A DNA stretch of 64,000 bases from JAFDVL01 sp043783625 (GTDB taxonomy: Bacteria; Acidobacteriota; Blastocatellia; RBC074): contig JAYVZE010000017.1 of NCBI GenBank assembly GCA_043783625.1, forward strand, positions 1 to 64,000, written 5' to 3'. This document shows, in pieces, positions 59,320 to 64,000 of the stretch; positions within the stretch are counted from its first letter, which is position 1; every line of letters begins with the position of its first letter. A program made the translations under genes and the position numbers. The notes beneath the pieces are model-generated. The model made no database searches, was not told the DNA's origin, and saw nothing but the letters and a program-made list of their open reading frames with translations.

Positions 59320-61422
59320 TTACTTTGAAATCCCTATCTGTCCCAACGCAAAAGCATAATCAAAAGCCGTATCCTTCAAGCGATCATATCTGCCCGAAGC
59401 TCCGCCGTGTCCGCCTGGTTCAAGCTTGGTTTTGAAGAGCACCAGATTTTTATCCGTTTTCATCGCGCGTAATTTGGCGACGTATTTCGCTGGTTCCCAG
59501 TACATGACCTGACTGTCATTGAGCGAAGTTCGCACCAGCATCGTCGGGTAAGTTTTCGCTTCGATATTTTCGTAGGGCGAATAGGATTTCATATAATCGT
59601 ATGCGGGTTTTTCGTTCGGATTTCCCCATTCCAGATATTCGCCCACCGTCAACGGCAGCGTAGAATCAAGCATCGTATTCATCACATCCACGAACGGAAC
59701 ATACGTCATGACAGCCTTAAAAATATCGGGGCGCATATTTGCGACGGCTCCCATTAACAAGCCTCCGGCACTGCCTCCGGTGATGATGAGCTTATCTTTG
59801 CTCGTATAATTTTCTTTGATGAGGTGTTCACTGCACGCAATAAAATCAGTGAACGTATTTTTCTTGACCATCATTTTTCCGGCATCGTGCCAGGGTTTGC
59901 CGAGGTCGCCGCCGCCGCGAATATGCGCAACTCCGAAGATAAATCCGCGCTCCAGCAAGCTCACGCGATTCGAGGAAAAATCTACGTCGTTGCTGATGCC
60001 GTACGATCCATAGCCTTTCAAAAGTATGGGATTTGAACCATCACGCTTCATTCCTTTTTTATAAACAATTGAAATCGGAACCTTTGTGCCGTCGCTGGCG
60101 GTGGCGTGAATTCGTTCGGTTTGATAAAGGGATTTATCGTAGCCGCCCAGGACTTCCATGGCTTTCAATAGCTTGCTTTTACGGGATTTCAGGTCGTATT
60201 CAAACACGGAATTCGGCGTCACAAACGACAAATATCCATAGCGAAATTTAGTGGTTTCGAATTCAGCATTGGCGCTTCCGAACAATGAATACACGGGTTC
60301 CGGGAAGCCGATGAAGTGTGATTCATTCGTTTTCAGATTCACAACTTTCAGCGTATTCAATCCATTTTCGCGTTCGTGGACGACGTAATTATTTGCAAAA
60401 AAATCCGTGTCTTCAATCATCACCGCGTCACGATGCGGGATAATTTCTTTCCAGTTTTTCTTTGCCGGATCGGAGACCGGAGCGCTGACTAAGCGAAAAT
60501 TTCTGCCTTTGTCATTTGTCCGAATATAAAATAAATCGCCGTGGTGATCGGGATAATATTCATGATCGTTTTCACGTGGAAGCATAATTTTTAATGCTTC
60601 GCCAGGCTGGTTTGCCGGAAGGTAGCGGAATTCAGAAGTGGTTGCGCTGCTGATTTCCAGAAAGATAAATCCCTTGCTGCGCGTACGACTGGAGCCAACG
60701 CGGTACAGCTCATCTTTTTCCTCGTACAGTAATTCTGTTTTTCCTCCGAGCGTTTGCCGATAGAATTTGTCGGAACGTTTCGTCGTTGCATCTTCCGTGC
60801 AATAGAACAGCGTTTTGTTATCCGTCGCCCACGAAAGCGAAGTCACACGCTCGGCAGTGTCCGGCAGCTCCTGTCCCGTGCGTAAATCTTTGATGTGTAA
60901 TTTGTATTGGCGAAAGCCTGAATCGTCGGTGGTGTACGCCAGCAGATTGCTGTCATCGCTCACATTAAAAGCCGCGATAGACAGGAATGGCTTGCCTTTC
61001 GCCATTTCGTTCATGTCCAGCAGGATTTCTTCTTTGGCTTTGAGGCTCCCTTTTTTACGGCAATAAATCGGATATTGCTGACCTTGTTCGGTGCGCGTGT
61101 AATACCAATAGCCGCCTTTGGGATAAGGCACACTCAGGTCGGTTTCTTTAATTCTTCGCAGCATTTCCTGATAAAGCGCGGTCTGAAATTGTTCAGTCGG
61201 CTTCATGATGGCCGCCGTATATTCATTTTCAGCTTTCAGATAATCAATGACTTCAGGGTTCGATTTTTCACGTAACCAAAAATAATTATCAACTAACGTA
61301 TCGCCGTGAATGGTCGTTGTTTTCGGTTGTTTCTTCGCTACTGGTGGAGTCTGAGACATAGTTTGATGTATTCCTGTGAACAATAAAATTATTAATAAGA
61401 GGGCAATTTGATGAGCTTTCAT
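59320..61422 (-). CDS. Prolyl oligopeptidase-family (oligopeptidase B-type) S9 peptidase
   Basis: A 700-residue secreted serine peptidase. Signal peptide (MKAHQIALLLIILLFTGIHQTMS); a seven-bladed propeller (about 70-430); a catalytic alpha/beta-hydrolase domain with Ser551 in GGSAGG, Asp636 in SLNDSQV and His672 in GGHGGASGR. The opening VDNYFWLREKSNPEVIDYLKAEN is typical of oligopeptidase B and relatives, which cut after basic residues in short peptides. The GGAGA in front of the ATG is a good ribosome site. The gene is followed on the - strand by a family B palindrome and preceded by a perfect 40-bp hairpin. Confidence 0.92.
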   Translation of the reverse strand: MKAHQIALLLIILLFTGIHQTMSQTPPVAKKQPKTTTIHGDTLVDNYFWLREKSNPEVIDYLKAENEYTAAIMKPTEQFQTALYQEMLRRIKETDLSVPYPKGGYWYYTRTEQGQQYPIYCRKKGSLKAKEEILLDMNEMAKGKPFLSIAAFNVSDDSNLLAYTTDDSGFRQYKLHIKDLRTGQELPDTAERVTSLSWATDNKTLFYCTEDATTKRSDKFYRQTLGGKTELLYEEKDELYRVGSSRTRSKGFIFLEISSATTSEFRYLPANQPGEALKIMLPRENDHEYYPDHHGDLFYIRTNDKGRNFRLVSAPVSDPAKKNWKEIIPHRDAVMIEDTDFFANNYVVHERENGLNTLKVVNLKTNESHFIGFPEPVYSLFGSANAEFETTKFRYGYLSFVTPNSVFEYDLKSRKSKLLKAMEVLGGYDKSLYQTERIHATASDGTKVPISIVYKKGMKRDGSNPILLKGYGSYGISNDVDFSSNRVSLLERGFIFGVAHIRGGGDLGKPWHDAGKMMVKKNTFTDFIACSEHLIKENYTSKDKLIITGGSAGGLLMGAVANMRPDIFKAVMTYVPFVDVMNTMLDSTLPLTVGEYLEWGNPNEKPAYDYMKSYSPYENIEAKTYPTMLVRTSLNDSQVMYWEPAKYVAKLRAMKTDKNLVLFKTKLEPGGHGGASGRYDRLKDTAFDYAFALGQIGISK

Positions 61423-61504
61423 GAGTTCTCCCGAAGTTTAGGTTACTGGTGGAGCAACGAGACGAAGATAGTAACTCTGATTGTGAATCTTGCCCAGTCG
61501 AAAT

Positions 61505-61594
61505 GAAAAACGGTACAGTACGAGGAGCGATAGCGACTTGGTAACTATGACGATTTACCAAGTCGCTATCGCTCCTCGTACTGTACCGTTTTTC
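61505..61594 (-). terminator. Perfect 40-bp hairpin, terminator-like repeat
   Basis: Arms 61505-61544 and 61555-61594 are exact inverted copies (40 bp) with a 10-base loop, CTATGACGAT. The stem begins GAAAAACGGTACAGTACGAG and ends in a T-tract, GTTTTTC. It sits 10 bases past the stop of the partial gene at 61605. Perfect identity of the arms suggests a recent insertion or a repeat kept by selection. Confidence 0.85.
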
Positions 61595-61604
61595 TTCCTA
61601 CCTC

Positions 61605-64000
61605 CTACCGACAAACCGGAACAGCGAGGGGGATGTCCAGCGTGACGGCTCCAGCTAAGGTCACTGCCTGCAAATTATTGCCGCCGTTGTAGGCATATTG
61701 CGATCTGACAGCGTTGAAATTAAATAAGACTCCGGTCAAACCAATGTTCGAATCAGCTCCGACTTTCATCCATCCGCTTTGGCCTGAGGGAATAAAGAGG
61801 TCTAATTTTTTGGGACCGATGCGCGGGAAATTAGCTGAGAATGTATTCGATGACTGAGGCGTCGAAGCCGTGAAATTAAAATCCTCGGCGATTCGCCCGG
61901 CGTCATAGATTTTTCCTGAGACAGCTCCAATCGAAGGCGCACTGCTGATTAAATTTCCACCGACTCTATTCAATACCAGTATTGAATTATTCCCATCCTT
62001 GAGACTGGAAAGGTTGTCAATCGCCAATAAACGCGGCAATCGGCTATACGCTACCCCGTCAAAATTAATCGTGGCAGTCGTGCCTCCGACAGTGCAGGTG
62101 GCAGGCGTGGCGGCAATCGCTGAAACTGCTACCGCTGACAAGTTGGCACTGTGTCCGGTTGGTAATTTAACATACGCTCCGCCCATTAAAACATTCGCTT
62201 TAACGGGGCATCCAGTGATTTTATCAACCGCGACGGCAATGATGTATCCTGTCACCGATGGATCATATTCCGAAGCCAGAAAATTAATTGTCTGATTTGC
62301 TGCGAGGCAGAAAAAGACGATGGAAATATTGCCAGTCTGTCCATCAATTAACGACATTCGCACCGTTACTTCAGCGGTGTCACTGGTATTCGTTAATTTA
62401 ATCTGGGTATTTTTGGAGGCGGGTTGCGAGACATCCGAGGTGTAATAATTGTAGATCAAAATTGAGCCGATCTTGTGGTCTCCAGCGGACGTGTCAACCG
62501 GAGACGGATTACAATCAGGGCTGTTGATGACATTAATTGACAGACTGGTCATGACGGATATGCCGTGACCATCGGTGACTTTCAGCGTGATTGAATTGTT
62601 GCCAACCGTCGCGCCACATGAGGCAGAAACTGGAGCTGAAATGGTTCCATTCGTATTCGTGATCGTACCAATTGTAATTCCGGCAGGAATCGTCATAGCT
62701 GTTACTGTAAGGTTCGCCGCAGGTGTTTCCGTATCAGAAACCGTGGCTATCGTCAGGCTGGTAGCCACGACGTTCTGCGTTGCCGAAATTCCCGTAGCCG
62801 CAGTAATCGTCGGAGCGGTATTGGCGGCTTGGGCGACCGCAAAAACTTGTCCGCCGAGGCTAATATTTCCAGTCCGGGCAGTTCCGTCACTGGCTGCAAC
62901 TGTGAAGGAAACGGAGCCACTTCCTGATCCGGTATTGGCAGAAGTGACGGTCAGCCACGCAGTACTTGGAACGGCTGTCCAGGGGCATCCGGTTCCGGCG
63001 GTAATTGCAATCGTTCCAGTTCCGCCGCCAGCCCCAAAGTTTTGCGAAACTGGATTCAACATATAACTGCAACCCGCCCCCTGATTAATGGTGAAGGTTT
63101 GCCCTCCGGCTGTCATTGTTCCACTCCGCGCTATTCCGGTATTGGCAGCGACAGAAAAATTGACAGCACCATTTCCGTTGCCACTACCTTGTGTAACTGT
63201 AATCCAGATGTCGTTGGGTGTGGCATTCCAGGCACAGCCTGCTGGAGCGATCACCGTGAAACTTCCTACCCCGCCGCCAGCCGCAAAGCTTTGATTCGCC
63301 GCCCCAAGCGAATACGTGCAGGCGACAGGGGGAGACAGCGATCTTGTGCCGGCTACGCTGACGCTGATCCCATCGAAAGAGACTGAGCCAATGAATGTCT
63401 TGTTGCCGGTTTCTCCCGTTGGCGGTGTCACAACATACGTCAGACTGCGGGCTGTGTTATCGAAATATGGCCCCCATTTGACTTTATGATTATTGCTGTC
63501 AAAAGCTCCGCTGTTGTTAATGCCTGAGACTACCCAACCTGCTGGTACGGTGTCCTCGACCGCATAAACATTGGTACTGGCATCCGGTGTCACGCTGATA
63601 GTCACGGTGATTCCGACACCTGGCGTATAGTTTGCTGCGTTGAAACTGGCCACCGCCGTCCCGCTTACGAAAGCAGCAGGATTGGCTGCGAAAGCTGTCT
63701 CTGTCGCAGCCCCCGTTCCAAATCCTAATCCCGGCATGTAGCCCAGAGCTTGCAGCATTTTCAGAGGCATTGCTTCATTCGGTTGCAACATGCTGATACT
63801 GGCTCCTGCCACAAAAGGTGGAGTCCTGGAGGCGTCATAGTGATAAACCTCACCGAGCTTCCAAATTAATCCGGCATTGGTCACGTAATTGATGTCAATC
63901 GGATTGGGTGGGCGGCTCCAACTCGTGCCTGCTTTCCAGGCAGCTCCATAAGAGGTGAGTTCGTTGATCTCAATTCTCAGATTATTGTTCAGGTCCGATG
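61605..64000 (-). CDS. Secreted multidomain protein with BACON-like repeats (5' end beyond the window)
   Basis: The frame is open to the window edge, so the start is missing. The 798 visible residues begin with a dockerin-like calcium motif (SDLNNNLRIEINELTSYG). A DUF11-like module follows (TVTISVTPDASTNVYAVEDTVPAGW), then two BACON-like repeats (YSLGAANQSFAAGGGVGSF..., YMLNPVSQNFGAGGGTG...; each with a CxW core: CAWNATP, CPWTAVP), an Ig/cadherin-like segment (about 350-470) and a C-terminal beta domain (VNVLMGGAYVKL...). These modules bind carbohydrates or proteins in secreted acidobacterial and Bacteroidetes enzymes; any catalytic domain would be in the unseen N-terminus. The 40-bp hairpin follows the stop. 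Confidence 0.85.
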   Translation of the reverse strand, partial: SDLNNNLRIEINELTSYGAAWKAGTSWSRPPNPIDINYVTNAGLIWKLGEVYHYDASRTPPFVAGASISMLQPNEAMPLKMLQALGYMPGLGFGTGAATETAFAANPAAFVSGTAVASFNAANYTPGVGITVTISVTPDASTNVYAVEDTVPAGWVVSGINNSGAFDSNNHKVKWGPYFDNTARSLTYVVTPPTGETGNKTFIGSVSFDGISVSVAGTRSLSPPVACTYSLGAANQSFAAGGGVGSFTVIAPAGCAWNATPNDIWITVTQGSGNGNGAVNFSVAANTGIARSGTMTAGGQTFTINQGAGCSYMLNPVSQNFGAGGGTGTIAITAGTGCPWTAVPSTAWLTVTSANTGSGSGSVSFTVAASDGTARTGNISLGGQVFAVAQAANTAPTITAATGISATQNVVATSLTIATVSDTETPAANLTVTAMTIPAGITIGTITNTNGTISAPVSASCGATVGNNSITLKVTDGHGISVMTSLSINVINSPDCNPSPVDTSAGDHKIGSILIYNYYTSDVSQPASKNTQIKLTNTSDTAEVTVRMSLIDGQTGNISIVFFCLAANQTINFLASEYDPSVTGYIIAVAVDKITGCPVKANVLMGGAYVKLPTGHSANLSAVAVSAIAATPATCTVGGTTATINFDGVAYSRLPRLLAIDNLSSLKDGNNSILVLNRVGGNLISSAPSIGAVSGKIYDAGRIAEDFNFTASTPQSSNTFSANFPRIGPKKLDLFIPSGQSGWMKVGADSNIGLTGVLFNFNAVRSQYAYNGGNNLQAVTLAGAVTLDIPLAVPVCR

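Noticed and set aside
1..64000. CRISPR array, prophage or intact insertion sequence
   Set aside because: No evenly spaced direct repeats of 25-40 bases with unique spacers, no integrase, transposase or phage structural gene was seen.

Overview
The window looks like a chromosomal segment of an Acidobacteriota bacterium, most likely class Blastocatellia. The signs are the TIGR03437-type C-terminal module of acidobacterial secreted proteins in two neighbouring genes, SBBP beta-propeller proteins, a very large M36 metallopeptidase, Reg_prop sensor kinases, and many palindromic intergenic repeats. An outer membrane is implied by LolA, a probable C-terminal beta-barrel and two lipoproteins. I see no tRNA, rRNA, CRISPR array, prophage or intact insertion sequence.

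Layout. 1-11.8 kb: three large secreted proteins (two SBBP proteins facing each other across a 35-bp-arm palindrome, then an M36 peptidase with TIG, Kelch and TIGR03437 modules). 12.0-15.1 kb: the murein-recycling ligase mpl, then a compact type II restriction-modification pair. 15.2-31.0 kb: mostly housekeeping genes on the + strand (recF-gyrB, EI24/CysZ-like protein, a glutamine-amidotransferase-like hydrolase, an MFS exporter, ftsY, ribD, rsmA) mixed with small unrecognised genes. 31.0-32.3 kb: a gene-poor stretch with three consecutive strong hairpins. 32.3-35.9 kb: a Reg_prop histidine kinase and NarL-type regulator. 36.4-38.5 kb: RNase J, its terminator, and a non-coding stretch with several hairpins and its own terminator (candidate ncRNA). 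38.5-54.3 kb: five secreted proteins on the - strand built from DUF11-like beta-sandwich modules, with strong hairpins behind three of them. 54.6-59.2 kb: LolA, a HAD phosphatase, a J-domain coiled-coil protein, a ROK sugar kinase and a PatA-like response regulator. 59.3-64.0 kb: an S9 oligopeptidase and the 3' part of a BACON/dockerin-like secreted protein that runs off the window.

How it fits together. The most distinctive block is the 38.5-54.3 kb cluster. It has one small and one medium DUF11-like protein, a 2102-residue protein joining DUF11, SdrD_B-like, collagen-like and invasin-like segments to a probable outer-membrane barrel, and two larger glycine-rich or GEVED adhesin-like proteins whose last ~110 residues are paralogous. 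I infer a dedicated surface-fibre or matrix system with its own membrane anchor. Nothing here proves the function.

A second theme is repeats. At least two palindrome families (cores GCCnGCAnnATGCnGGC and GCAGAAGCCCGCACG) sit between genes across the window. They lie where convergent genes meet, just before start codons, and in two genes they supply the last codons of the reading frame.
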